Below, one piece after another: positions 15,320-21,612 of a stretch of 46,347 bases of DNA. Every line of letters starts with the position of its first letter. Within the stretch, counting starts at the first letter, position 1. Under the pieces are notes generated by a model. It ran no database searches and was not told the DNA's origin. It was given only the letters and a program-made list of their open reading frames with translations. This stretch comes from a virus, in IMG/VR virus record IMGVR_UViG_3300021062_000024, positions 1-46,347 of that record, one strand, 5' to 3'. Position numbers and translations under genes: made by a program.

Positions 15320-16119
15320 TTCCCTTCCTCCGCCAGGACCTTGGGACGGGAGGATGTTGGGTTGCGCGCAGTAGCGCGCTGGAGTTCGTGGCTCATGATG
15401 GCCCTCCCGATGATTTCCGGGATTTGCGGGACGACGGCGTTGCCGAGGCTTCTAAGGCGGTCCACCCTATTGGCAGGCCCATCAGCCATTCTCGGAATGT
15501 CGGCGACCTCACGAGGTCCTGGCGGCCATAGTCCACCAGTTGATCGCAGAGATTCGCGATATGCGGCTTTCCATTGCGGCTGCGGCGAGTGCGGTTCCCG
15601 AGCCCAGATTGCCCCTTGTAGTCGCGCGTCGTGGGGGTATGCCAATATCCAGATACGCTGCCGGTGCTGCGTCGCTCCAATTTCGCCAGCGCCCAGCACG
15701 TGCCATTCCGCATCAAACCCGTGACTGGCCAAGTCGGCGAGCACTCGCCCCATTCCGCGGATAAGGAGGGCTGGCGTGTTCTCCACGATGACGTAGCGGG
15801 GTCGAATCTCGCCAACCAATCGGGCAAACTCACGCCAGAGACCGGATCGGCTCGCGTCAATCCCAGCGCGCTTGCCGGCATTGCTAATATCTTGGCAAGG
15901 GAAGCCGCCGCAGATGACATCCACGGAAATTCCGTCTGCTGCCAGCCGCTCGGCGGTGAGGCTTCGCACGTCGTCATAGCAGGGGACGTGCGGCCAGTGC
16001 TTTCGCAGGACGGCGCGGCAGTAGGGCTCGATTTCACAGAACGCGACGGTTCGCATGCCGGCTCGTTCAAGCCCGAGGCTGAAGCCGCCAATGCCTGAGA
16101 AGAGGTCGAGGACATTCAA
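15316..16119 (-). CDS. DNA cytosine-5 methyltransferase
   Basis: 267 residues from a TTG start (TTGA overlap with the upstream stop). Motif I is DLFSGIGGFSLG (5-16), motif IV GGFPCQDIS (71-79) with the catalytic Cys75, motif VI VENTPAL (112-118), motif VIII QHRQRIWILAYP (151-162) and motif X LGNAVVPQIPEIIG near 230. It methylates cytosine in duplex DNA, probably shielding phage DNA from host restriction or altering regulation. The target site is not predictable. The region between motifs VIII and X is short, so the recognition domain is small. A second frame (15393-16115) also looks family-like. Confidence 0.9.
   Translation of the reverse strand: MNVLDLFSGIGGFSLGLERAGMRTVAFCEIEPYCRAVLRKHWPHVPCYDDVRSLTAERLAADGISVDVICGGFPCQDISNAGKRAGIDASRSGLWREFARLVGEIRPRYVIVENTPALLIRGMGRVLADLASHGFDAEWHVLGAGEIGATQHRQRIWILAYPHDARLQGAIWAREPHSPQPQWKAAYRESLRSTGGLWPPGPREVADIPRMADGPANRVDRLRSLGNAVVPQIPEIIGRAIMSHELQRATARNPTSSRPKVLAEEGK
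15364..15379. repeat. AGTA hairpin repeat, copy 2
   Basis: GCGCGC-AGTA-GCGCGC on the plus strand. It lies in the last codons of the cytosine methyltransferase gene, where the minus strand reads QRATAR. The upstream flank GATGTTGGGTT resembles those of other copies. Confidence 0.75.
15393..16115 (-). CDS. Overlapping frame resembling methyltransferase C-terminal sequences
   Basis: A 240-codon ATG-started frame lying inside the cytosine methyltransferase gene, shifted by one frame. Its second half (LARFDPATSSWRTRQPSL, GECSPTWPVTGLMRNGTC, FREWLMGLPIGWTALEASAT) resembles sequences found in the variable and C-terminal part of phage Dcm-type proteins. It may be truly dual-coding, may come into use through frameshifting, or may be an echo of family-wide mis-framed annotation. 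No separate ribosome-binding site is obvious. Confidence 0.35.
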   Translation of the reverse strand: MSSTSSQALAASASGLNEPACEPSRSVKSSPTAAPSCESTGRTSPAMTTCEASPPSGWQQTEFPWMSSAAASLAKILAMPASALGLTRADPVSGVSLPDWLARFDPATSSWRTRQPSLSAEWGECSPTWPVTGLMRNGTCWALAKLERRSTGSVSGYWHTPTTRDYKGQSGLGNRTRRSRNGKPHIANLCDQLVDYGRQDLVRSPTFREWLMGLPIGWTALEASATPSSRKSRKSSGGPS

Positions 16120-16250
16120 CCGCCTCTCCCGCCCGCGCTACTGCGCGGAACCCTGCTTTCCTTCTCCGGCCTCTTCAGCACCGGGAAGTCTCTCTGTGCC
16201 GTCTCTCGACGGAGCTGGGCTGTGCGCTCGGCCTTGCGAGGGCGGGTCAT
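16116..16250 (-). CDS. Tiny basic hypothetical protein
   Basis: 44 residues, Arg/Lys/Glu-rich (MTRPRKAERTAQLRRET). It is linked by ATGA to the nuclease gene upstream and by TTGA to the methyltransferase start. It contains AGTA hairpin copy 3, read as PRSSAGG. Translation is likely from the coupling; no function can be assigned. Confidence 0.5.
   Translation of the reverse strand: MTRPRKAERTAQLRRETAQRDFPVLKRPEKESRVPRSSAGGRGG
16133..16148. repeat. AGTA hairpin repeat, copy 3
   Basis: CCGCGC-TACT-GCGCGG on the plus strand, so the AGTA loop is on the minus strand. It is inside the tiny gene 16116-16250. Confidence 0.75.
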
Positions 16251-16633
16251 GCAGCCCTCCTGCTGAGAGTGACCTTGGGCACGATCCCCCAGCCGATCAG
16301 CGTCTCTTGCACGTCATCAAGGGAGCGGCAGACGGCAACATGGCAGCCAACTGCGTTTAGCTTGTTGTGGCACAGCCGTTGCGTGATGCCGGGGCCGGCC
16401 TTCTGTGGCGCCTTCAATTCAATCCACAGCACGGCCGGGCCGAGGTTCCACTCGCGCATAATCAGGATGTCCGGCACGCCTGCCTTCAGCCCCATCGCCT
16501 TCAGCTGGGCGCCGCGGATCTTGCCGCCTCCGCCCGCCGGAAATGTGGTCCACCAGCAATCGGCAGGCAGCGCCGCGTCGAGGTACTGCGCAACGGCGCG
16601 GTGCAGGGATTGCTCTGACTGCCGGCGCTTCAT
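16247..16633 (-). CDS. VRR-NUC domain nuclease
   Basis: 128 residues from MKRRQSEQSLH, chosen because it overlaps the upstream stop (ATGA). The VRR-NUC core is visible: FPAGGGGKIRGAQLKAMGLK, AGVPDILI, then AVLWIELKAPQKAGPG with the E-x-K active site, then QRLCHNKLNAVGCHVAVCRSLDD. This is the stand-alone phage form of about 100-130 residues, a PD-(D/E)XK structure-specific nuclease. It may resolve junctions or process replication intermediates. Confidence 0.85.
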   Translation of the reverse strand: MKRRQSEQSLHRAVAQYLDAALPADCWWTTFPAGGGGKIRGAQLKAMGLKAGVPDILIMREWNLGPAVLWIELKAPQKAGPGITQRLCHNKLNAVGCHVAVCRSLDDVQETLIGWGIVPKVTLSRRAA

Positions 16634-17052
16634 GGCGCACCTGTGGAAGTGTTGGCGCCGACCGCCCTGGAGGTGGAAGGACGATCGGCGCCGCTCGCCG
16701 CTGCTGGATTCGGGGTCGGCGGCGAGATGGCGGCGGGACGGCGCTTTCTCAGGCGCTCCATCTCCGCGTAGCTGGTGCCGGGCTGGTAGCAGATGGTGTG
16801 GTGATGGTCGCAATAGCTACAGCCGCCAGTCGTTGGCTTGCCGCAGTACCGGTGGTTCACCTTGTCCTTCCACAGCGGGAAGCGGCATTCGGTGATGTAG
16901 ATGCCGGCGAACTGCGTCGGCATCACCCAGGGCTTGGACAGCTGTGCCTTCTTCCGCGCGACCGTCTGAGAAACGCCAGATGCAATGGCGGCCAGCTGCC
17001 GTTGCGTGCGGCTCTGCCGGTTCTCGAATGGGGGAAGCTGGAAGCCGCTCAT
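16630..17052 (-). CDS. GcrA-like C-terminal domain regulator
   Basis: 140 residues from MSGFQLPPFE (ATGA overlap with the upstream stop). Residues about 50-92 (GIYITECRFPLWKDK, HRYCGKPTTGGCSYCDHHH) match the C-terminal part of GcrA, the alphaproteobacterial cell-cycle regulator that binds sigma70. The motif is C-R-x-P, C-G-x-P, S-Y-C-x-H-H. The canonical N-terminal GcrA HTH is missing; a basic Gln-rich helix stands there instead, and the tail is Pro/Ala/Ser-rich. It may redirect host RNA polymerase (inference) and argues for an alphaproteobacterial host. Confidence 0.7.
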   Translation of the reverse strand: MSGFQLPPFENRQSRTQRQLAAIASGVSQTVARKKAQLSKPWVMPTQFAGIYITECRFPLWKDKVNHRYCGKPTTGGCSYCDHHHTICYQPGTSYAEMERLRKRRPAAISPPTPNPAAASGADRPSTSRAVGANTSTGAP

Positions 17053-17312
17053 GGGATCGCCTTCGTCTTGACAGCCAAGCTCAACGCCACCAGCGGCTCG
17101 GCCTTCGGGCCGACGATTGCCGCAATACGGCCGCGCTCGTAATTCAGGATGCAGCTCGGCGTCGCGCGCCCGCTGTCGTATTCCTCGCGCCATGGCTGAG
17201 CGTCTGCGCCATCGCGAATGCCGGCCAGGAAGGCTGCGACGATCGCCGGCGGCTTGCGGTCGAGCCGAGAGCCGGGGCCGATCAGATTGAACTTGGGCGC
17301 GCTCATCCGCAC
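17049..17312 (-). CDS. Small hypothetical protein
   Basis: 87 residues. KFNLIGPGSRLDRKPPAIVA near the start and YDSGRATPSCILNYERGRIA in the middle suggest a compact mixed fold. It overlaps the neighbouring genes by 4-10 bases. No domain is recognised. Confidence 0.65.
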   Translation of the reverse strand: MRMSAPKFNLIGPGSRLDRKPPAIVAAFLAGIRDGADAQPWREEYDSGRATPSCILNYERGRIAAIVGPKAEPLVALSLAVKTKAIP

Positions 17313-17473
17313 ATCCCCCGCTTGAAGAACATCGCCGCCAGCATCACGGTCAGCGTGATCGGGCTGGTCGCGACGTAGAGCGCAACGGCTCCGAGAAAGA
17401 ACACCCGCAGCAGCAGGCAGGCAGCCTGGCCGGCGTCCCGGAGAGCGGAGAGGCGGCGGGAGAGTTCGGTCAC
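17303..17473 (-). CDS. Small membrane protein (GTG start)
   Basis: 56 residues beginning VTELSRRLSALRDAGQAACL. One strong hydrophobic segment, about residues 18-50, makes one or two membrane passes, with a basic end (FFKRGMCG). The GTG overlaps the upstream stop (GTGA). It is part of a run of tiny membrane proteins. Confidence 0.55.
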   Translation of the reverse strand: MTELSRRLSALRDAGQAACLLLRVFFLGAVALYVATSPITLTVMLAAMFFKRGMCG

Positions 17474-17577
17474 CCGAACACCACCTGGATAGCCATGTAG
17501 ATCAGCGCATAGAACCCAAGGCCAAGAGCAACACAGCCGAGAAGCCCAGGGGTGCGGTGAGGCCAGCGGTCGGTCAT
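17470..17577 (-). CDS. Tiny membrane protein
   Basis: 35 residues: MTDRWPHRTPGLLGCVALGL, then a hydrophobic stretch to VVFG, with one membrane segment. ATGA overlap upstream and GTGA overlap downstream support it as a translated ORF. Function unknown. Confidence 0.5.
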   Translation of the reverse strand: MTDRWPHRTPGLLGCVALGLGFYALIYMAIQVVFG

Positions 17578-17810
17578 GTTGCCTCCCAAGTTTCAACGAT
17601 GGCCTGTGTCTGGTTTGCCTTGATGGGCGCGTTGCTGGTGCCCTTCCCAGGCGGGCGGGCAAATCCCTTGCTCACCATCGGCAGCAGCCGATCCACCACG
17701 GCATCGGCGATCTGCTCTGCAGTCACCGGGTTGTTCGCTTCGGCACAGGCGCGGGCAGCGGCATGCGCGGCGGCGCGGAGCTGATTGTGCGCGGTGGGCT
17801 GGTCGGTCAA
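17574..17810 (-). CDS. Small hypothetical protein
   Basis: 78 residues, Ala-rich and helical. AEQIADAVVDRLLPMVSKGF is a plausible amphipathic helix, followed by a Pro/Gly/Lys-rich linker. It overlaps both neighbours by four bases. No family is recognised. Confidence 0.6.
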   Translation of the reverse strand: MTDQPTAHNQLRAAAHAAARACAEANNPVTAEQIADAVVDRLLPMVSKGFARPPGKGTSNAPIKANQTQAIVETWEAT

Positions 17811-18202
17811 TCTGCGCCCTCCGCTCTCGCCATGCGGCGCATCGCCGCGTCCTGCTCTGGACGGGGAAGGCGCATGAACAGGCTGACCGCTTGATGCATC
17901 GCCCGCTCGAAGGCGGGGTCCATGTTCGATTCCATCGCAGCCAAACGGCGCGCTTCACTCGCCAGCGTCGGGCTGTGCGCCATCAGGCGGAGCAGATGCA
18001 GGCCGCCCGGCGCGTTGACGCCGTAGTACCAATTCTTCGCCGCCTTGATGTTGCTGTTCGCCGCGGCGGCTATACGCTTGATGGCGTTCCGGCCCTGCCC
18101 GAAATCCTTCTGCAGCGCGTCGGCGACCAACAGCGTGTAGCCGTCTTGGTCGAGCGCCATCGCCGGCACATCGCTGTCCATTTTGTCCAGTGAACGCGAC
18201 AT
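17807..18202 (-). CDS. HTH-type phage regulator
   Basis: 131 residues from MSRSLDKMDSD, chosen for its GGAGG ribosome-binding site; a longer start at 18277 lacks one. Residues about 42-75 (AIKRIAAAANSNIKAAKNWY, YGVNAPGGLHLLRLM) form an HTH of the type seen in CII-like or unnamed regulators of alphaproteobacterial prophages. The C-terminal half is helical. An inverted repeat (18211-18231) covers its leader, so it may control itself. Confidence 0.65.
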   Translation of the reverse strand: MSRSLDKMDSDVPAMALDQDGYTLLVADALQKDFGQGRNAIKRIAAAANSNIKAAKNWYYGVNAPGGLHLLRLMAHSPTLASEARRLAAMESNMDPAFERAMHQAVSLFMRLPRPEQDAAMRRMARAEGAD

Positions 18203-18210
18203 CGGTCCTC

Positions 18211-18231
18211 CTGCATGTTCTTGGCATGCAG
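18211..18231. promoter_or_regulatory. Inverted repeat in the leader of the HTH regulator
   Basis: CTGCATG (18211-18217) and CATGCAG (18225-18231) are perfect 7-bp arms with a 7-base spacer, centred 19 bases upstream of the regulator's start codon and next to its GGAGG. It could be an operator or a translational hairpin. Confidence 0.45.
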
Positions 18232-18267
18232 AGGGATCGATCAGTTCAGGAGGTGGAGAACGAAGCT

Positions 18268-18516
18268 CTAGGGGCATCGCAGCCCCCGCAGGATGCGCTC
18301 AGCACGGCAGCGGAGATTGAAAGCTTGGCGGCTGATCTCGCTGCATTCGCTGAGCAGGTTGATGACTTGAACGAGAGAGGCCGCTTGCTGCGCGCGAGCA
18401 AGGCGCTGCTGCATGCGGCTGGTAATGGGGAAGTGAAGGACATCAGCCGAGCGGGTAACTGGGTGAGGCTCGGGGATGTCGCGGGAAGCGTCGTTGCGCG
18501 GGTCAGGCTGGATCAT
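18268..18516 (-). CDS. Small hypothetical protein
   Basis: 82 residues. An N-terminal Pro/Arg-rich part is followed by helices rich in Leu, Ala and Arg (MQQRLARAQQAASLVQVINL). It overlaps the upstream gene by 14 bases. The plus-strand frame opposite is longer but does not fit the operon. No domain is recognised. Confidence 0.5.
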   Translation of the reverse strand: MIQPDPRNDASRDIPEPHPVTRSADVLHFPITSRMQQRLARAQQAASLVQVINLLSECSEISRQAFNLRCRAERILRGLRCP

Positions 18517-18769
18517 GACTGACCTCGCGCGGATAATTGGAGAGCAGGCGGTCGATGTGCGTATGGCGCCTCATCTGGCCGGTAACACGCACGTAGACGT
18601 TGCCGAACGGCAGAAACGAAATCTGGACGGACGGCGAGAGCCAATAGCGCGGCTCGCCGCGCCACAGCAGGTTTACGCCCTCACAGTCAATCGTGGTGCG
18701 CCTGAGCGCAGCCCGCACATCCTCCGGGCAAGCCGCAAGGAACCGCTCTGCGTGCGCCCGCGCGCTCAT
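18503..18769 (-). CDS. Small hypothetical protein, first gene of leftward early operon
   Basis: 88 residues: a helical start (MSARAHAERFLAACPEDVRA), then beta-rich VNLLWRGEPRYWLSPSVQIS and FGNVYVRVTGQMRRHTHIDR. It is the first gene leftward of the switch region. No family is recognised. Its promoter should lie between 18770 and 19030, where an inverted repeat is present. Confidence 0.55.
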   Translation of the reverse strand: MSARAHAERFLAACPEDVRAALRRTTIDCEGVNLLWRGEPRYWLSPSVQISFLPFGNVYVRVTGQMRRHTHIDRLLSNYPREVSHDPA

Positions 18770-18797
18770 CTACGCCCCCACCTGATAGGATCGAGCG

Positions 18798-18908
18798 ATG
18801 CGCAACGGGCGCTGGATCGGATCGATCATCATCGCGAGCGCAGCGGGCATGGTCGCGCTGCTCGCGTGGATCGGGGCTTGGCTGGGGGTCTGGCCGGCGC
18901 CCTGGTGA
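18798..18908 (+). CDS. Possible tiny membrane protein
   Basis: 36 codons from ATG 18798: MRNGRWIGSIIIASAAGMVA, then hydrophobic to a Trp/Pro-rich end. It has a basic N-terminus and one membrane segment, and AGGA stands 12 bases upstream. It diverges from the gene at 18769. Supported only by composition. Confidence 0.35.
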   Translation: MRNGRWIGSIIIASAAGMVALLAWIGAWLGVWPAPW

Positions 18909-18931
18909 GCCGGCATGCGGCGGGCGAATAC

Positions 18932-18945
18932 GTGACCAGCGTCAC
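18932..18945. promoter_or_regulatory. Inverted repeat GTGAC-N4-GTCAC
   Basis: A perfect 5-bp dyad in the 263-base gap between divergent genes (18769 leftward, 19041 rightward). It is followed by an AT-rich stretch AAAATTGCCA. The half-site resembles but does not match the 15-bp switch operators. Possible operator or promoter control point. Confidence 0.35.
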
Positions 18946-19040
18946 AAAATTGCCACTTGAACAATTCTCTACACCATCCGTTTCCGCGAACCTGCTTAGG
19001 CTTGCTACCAACTGGGGCAACTGCTTTGCAGGAGATGGGA

Positions 19041-19283
19041 ATGCGGCGATGGGACACGACCGTCTTTGGAAACCCGCCGGTCTGGACTGAAATGGCGCGG
19101 GCCAATCGACATAGGGGAACAACGATCACCTTGCCGGCTGACCTGACCCCCCGCATGCGGCGGGCATGGGCGGCGGTAGACCCCTGGGTGACCGATGACC
19201 AGATGGAGGCCGTATGGGAGGCGCTGAAGCGCTTCGCCGTGGCGCCCGGCAAGGAAGGCGATGGCTCGACGCGCCCCACTTAG
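19041..19283 (+). CDS. Small hypothetical protein
   Basis: 80 residues from MRRWDTTVFG, with GGAG six bases upstream of the ATG. It contains LPADLTPRMRRAWAAVDPWV and a helix DDQMEAVWEALKRFA. It converges with the Cro-like gene, overlapping its end by four bases. No family is recognised. Confidence 0.55.
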   Translation: MRRWDTTVFGNPPVWTEMARANRHRGTTITLPADLTPRMRRAWAAVDPWVTDDQMEAVWEALKRFAVAPGKEGDGSTRPT

Positions 19284-19468
19284 GCCGCCTCGCTCTGCTT
19301 GGCCGCGCGGAGCCGGTCAATGACCGGCCGCCAGCGCCAAGGGATGCCGCGCTCTTTCCAGTTGGAAACCTGCGGCTGGGTGAACTTGTGACCAGTCACC
19401 TCACTCAGCAGCGCGGCCAGCTTGGTCGGACCGTCGAACTCCTCATCAATGACCTTCACTGCGTCCAT
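19280..19468 (-). CDS. Cro/YdaS-like HTH protein
   Basis: 62 residues: TKLAALLSEVTGHKFTQPQV followed by SNWKERGIPWRWRPVIDRLR, the compact HTH with the 'IPxRWRPVI' turn seen in YdaS/Cro-type phage regulators. It is transcribed leftward and diverges from the XRE repressor. The -10 candidate (19480-19475) lies only seven bases from its ATG, so its message is probably leaderless. It likely acts as the anti-repressor arm of the switch. Confidence 0.75.
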   Translation of the reverse strand: MDAVKVIDEEFDGPTKLAALLSEVTGHKFTQPQVSNWKERGIPWRWRPVIDRLRAAKQSEAA

Positions 19469-19474
19469 ACCGCA

Positions 19475-19526
19475 CGTTTATCACGACGCGTGATGTCTTG
19501 CAAGAGAATATCACGTGATGTGATTT
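19475..19526. promoter_or_regulatory. Divergent switch promoters with operators O1 and O2
   Basis: O1 (19480-19494) is ATCACG-ACG-CGTGAT and O2 (19510-19524) is ATCACG-TGA-TGTGAT, with centres 30 bp apart. Between them lies TTGCAA (19498-19503), a self-complementary hexamer that can be the -35 for both directions. Leftward -10 is TAAACG (19480-19475, 17-bp spacer). Rightward -10 is TGATTT (19521-19526, 17-bp spacer). Each operator fills a spacer, so a bound repressor would block RNA polymerase. Confidence 0.7.
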
Positions 19527-19538
19527 TCGTGCCTGGGA

Positions 19539-19853
19539 ATGCCATCGTTGGGCATGGCTCGACGCAAGAAACCCGAGGCCCCGCCTGACATGGATTCGGT
19601 TGGGGGCCGCATCAAAGCGATCCGCCTGGCGTTCGACTGGACGCAGGAGGATTTGGCCGGAAAGGTGGGGCTTACCCAGCCCGCCATTAACAACTGGGAG
19701 AAGGGCAGCCGTGTCCCCAAACCCCTGGAGGGCCGGCGCTTGTGCGAGGCCACAGGCGTCACCATGGATTTCATCTATCGCGGCATCCGCGCCGGATTGC
19801 CGCTTGAGCTGATCGCCAAGTTACCGGGGCTGTCTCCCGAACAGGTTCACTGA
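19539..19853 (+). CDS. XRE-family repressor
   Basis: 104 residues from ATG 19539; a second start at 19554 (MARRKK) is possible. The HTH is clear at residues about 27-60: RIKAIRLAFDWTQEDLAGKV, then GLTQPAINNWEKGSRVP. No peptidase-type (S24) domain follows, so it would not be cleaved by RecA like LexA or CI. A rightward promoter with O2 in its spacer lies directly upstream, and a terminator follows. It is the candidate lysogeny or early-gene repressor. Confidence 0.8.
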   Translation: MPSLGMARRKKPEAPPDMDSVGGRIKAIRLAFDWTQEDLAGKVGLTQPAINNWEKGSRVPKPLEGRRLCEATGVTMDFIYRGIRAGLPLELIAKLPGLSPEQVH

Positions 19854-19888
19854 GCCACCTATTCGCCGTTTCAGCCTCGGCACCCTCG

Positions 19889-19918
19889 CCCCCGCCGCTT
19901 ACCCCGGCGGGGGTTTTT
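19889..19918 (+). terminator. Rho-independent terminator after the repressor gene
   Basis: A 9-bp stem CCCCCGCCG/CGGCGGGGG with a 7-base loop (19889-19913), followed by TTTTTGTTT. It ends the repressor transcript 35 bases past its stop and insulates the rightward early promoter. Confidence 0.85.
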
Positions 19919-19949
19919 GTTTGCGGTCAATTCCGGTCAAAAGGTAAAA

Positions 19950-20000
19950 ATCACGGCACGTGATATTTGGGCTTGCGTACATCACGCAATGTGATATTCT
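19950..20000 (+). promoter_or_regulatory. Rightward early promoter with operators O3 and O4
   Basis: O3 (19950-19964) is ATCACG-GCA-CGTGAT and O4 (19981-19995) is ATCACG-CAA-TGTGAT, with centres 31 bp apart. The promoter candidate is -35 TTGCGT (19973-19978), a 16-bp spacer and -10 TATTCT (19995-20000). O4 fills the spacer. It should drive the operon beginning at 20042. Confidence 0.7.
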
Positions 20001-20041
20001 CCTTTCCATCAGCCGGGCAGCCGGCGACATGGAGGGACGAG

Positions 20042-20371
20042 ATGGCGAACCTCAAAGCATCGACGAAGCGACTGACCGAGTGCCGCGAGGGCGATGGCAA
20101 CTATGCCGGCGTGCTGCGCGACGCGAAGGGCAAGATCGTTTGGCAGTGCGAGCACAGCCATCGAAACCGTGAAAGCTGGTCCAGCCGCTCGGGCGTGACC
20201 GCGCTTGATTGCGCGAAGGCGGAACTGAAGCGCCGCCAGCCGCCCGGCCCGGTCAATGTCGGCACGATCACCGAATACGGCCTGACGCAGAAGCTCAGCG
20301 ACGCGATGACGCGCGCCAATCAGGCGGCGAATGAAGCTGGCATCGATTCGCAGACGCTGGTGTGGGCGTGA
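20042..20371 (+). CDS. Hypothetical protein, first gene of rightward early operon
   Basis: 109 residues from ATG 20042, with GGAGGGACG just upstream. It contains NYAGVLRDAKGKIVWQCEHS and HRNRESWSSRSGVTALDCAK, resembling a small beta-hairpin plus helix domain. It lies 42 bases from the predicted -10, directly under the control of O3/O4. No family is recognised. Confidence 0.7.
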   Translation: MANLKASTKRLTECREGDGNYAGVLRDAKGKIVWQCEHSHRNRESWSSRSGVTALDCAKAELKRRQPPGPVNVGTITEYGLTQKLSDAMTRANQAANEAGIDSQTLVWA

Positions 20372-20487
20372 GTTGGGGCAGCTTCGCGCTCGGCTACGTC
20401 GCGGCGGCCATAACGCCGTTCGCGCTGCTCTGGCTGTTCGCCCTGTTCCTGTGGTGCGCCGACAAATTCGGATGGTTCCGGCCATGA
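20368..20487 (+). CDS. Tiny membrane protein (GTG start)
   Basis: 39 residues: VSWGSFALGYVAAAITPFAL, then LLWLFALFLWCADKFGWF. One or two membrane passes. GTGA overlap upstream and ATGA overlap downstream. Function unknown. Confidence 0.5.
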   Translation: MSWGSFALGYVAAAITPFALLWLFALFLWCADKFGWFRP

Positions 20488-20723
20488 AGATAGAACCGCT
20501 GTTCGCATCCATGACGGCCGACGACCGCGCCAAGTTCTGGGCTGAGGTATTCGCGCCGGCCAAGGCGACTGAGCGCGCCCAGGTATGGCAGCGCGCCCTC
20601 GTGGTGGCGAAAGAGGCCGTAGACCTGTTCCCGCCCGACACTGAGGCCAGCCTGCACCGCTTCGGCGCTGAGACCGTACTGCGCGCGCTCATGAAAGCGG
20701 CGCTTGAGGATTGCAACCAGTAA
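20484..20723 (+). CDS. Small helical hypothetical protein
   Basis: 79 residues: MKIEPLFASMTADDRAKFWA, mainly helical. The start is fixed by the ATGA overlap with the membrane ORF. No family is recognised. Confidence 0.65.
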   Translation: MKIEPLFASMTADDRAKFWAEVFAPAKATERAQVWQRALVVAKEAVDLFPPDTEASLHRFGAETVLRALMKAALEDCNQ

Positions 20724-20765
20724 CCCACCACCAAGCCCCCGGCGCTGGAGCCGGACGGAGGACCA

Positions 20766-21365
20766 ATGTTGACCGACATCACTTTCGAGGCATTTCCGAA
20801 GATCGGGCGCCTGTCGCGCGACGTGATCATCACGGAGAAGCTGGACGGCACCAACGCCCAGGTGATCGTGACGGAGGACGGCCGGATCGGCGCCGCGTCG
20901 CGCTCGCGCTTGCTGGTGCGGCAGGGCGCGGACGGCTCTTGGGCTTGGGATGCGCCGGACAACCACGGCTTCGGAACCTGGGTGATCTCCAACGCTCCAG
21001 CGCTGCGCCTGCTTGGCCCCGGCCGGCACTTCGGCGAGTGGTGGGGCGGCGGCATCCAGCGCGGCTACGGGCTCGGCCACGAGAAGCGGTTCAGCCTGTT
21101 CAACGTCCGGCGCTGGACCGACCCGGAGAAGCGCCCGGCGTGCTGCCATGTCGTGCCCACGCTCTACATGGGCGACTTCGATACCGCGCGAGTGGCTGCG
21201 ACCATGACGCTGTTGCAGGCGAAGGGCAGCGCGGCCGCGCCCGGCTACATGAACCCCGAGGGCGTCGTGATCTTCCACACGCAGAGCGGCGCGCTGTTCA
21301 AGAAGACATTCGAGAAAGACGACGCCGGCAAGGGCAAGGAGCCCCTGCCCGACATGGCAGCCTGA
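20766..21365 (+). CDS. RNA ligase (nucleotidyltransferase superfamily)
   Basis: 199 residues. Motif I is EKLDGTN with Lys25 as the adenylated residue; motif III is FGEWWGGGIQRGYG (89-102); motif IV EGVVIF (165-170); motif V around FKKTF (178-182). The short length matches small stand-alone ligases of the Rnl2/'RNA ligase family' type without a C-terminal domain. Such enzymes reseal RNA breaks, including tRNAs cut by host anticodon nucleases. A ribosome-binding site (GGAGGACC) precedes it. Lys25 and the downstream motifs are intact. Confidence 0.88.
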   Translation: MLTDITFEAFPKIGRLSRDVIITEKLDGTNAQVIVTEDGRIGAASRSRLLVRQGADGSWAWDAPDNHGFGTWVISNAPALRLLGPGRHFGEWWGGGIQRGYGLGHEKRFSLFNVRRWTDPEKRPACCHVVPTLYMGDFDTARVAATMTLLQAKGSAAAPGYMNPEGVVIFHTQSGALFKKTFEKDDAGKGKEPLPDMAA

Positions 21366-21411
21366 TTCCCCCATCCCCGCGGCGCAGAGCCGCACAGCGG
21401 AGGTAAGAGAG

Positions 21412-21612
21412 ATGGAAGATGGGATTTCGCGCGGTAGCGCGACGACCGGTGAGGCCTTAGCCCAGCTGCTGAAGGCTGCCGACGCTGTTGTCGGCCGGGC
21501 AAACCCGCTGGCCAGCGTCATCAACGGCAAGGTCACGCACTACCGCATCGACAAGGCGCTGATGGACGATCTCCGCGCGGCGGTCAAAGCCGCCAAGGCT
21601 GCACGCCCATGA
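21412..21612 (+). CDS. Small hypothetical protein
   Basis: 66 residues. AGTA hairpin copy 4 lies in its first codons, giving ISRGSATTGE. The rest is ADAVVGRANPLASVINGKVT and a Lys/Ala-rich helix. GGAGGTAAGAGAG gives a good ribosome-binding site. It overlaps the next gene by four bases. Confidence 0.65.
   Translation: MEDGISRGSATTGEALAQLLKAADAVVGRANPLASVINGKVTHYRIDKALMDDLRAAVKAAKAARP
21427..21442. repeat. AGTA hairpin repeat, copy 4 (GGTA variant)
   Basis: TCGCGC-GGTA-GCGCGA followed by CGACCGG, the same downstream flank as copy 7. It has GGGATT upstream. Confidence 0.75.
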
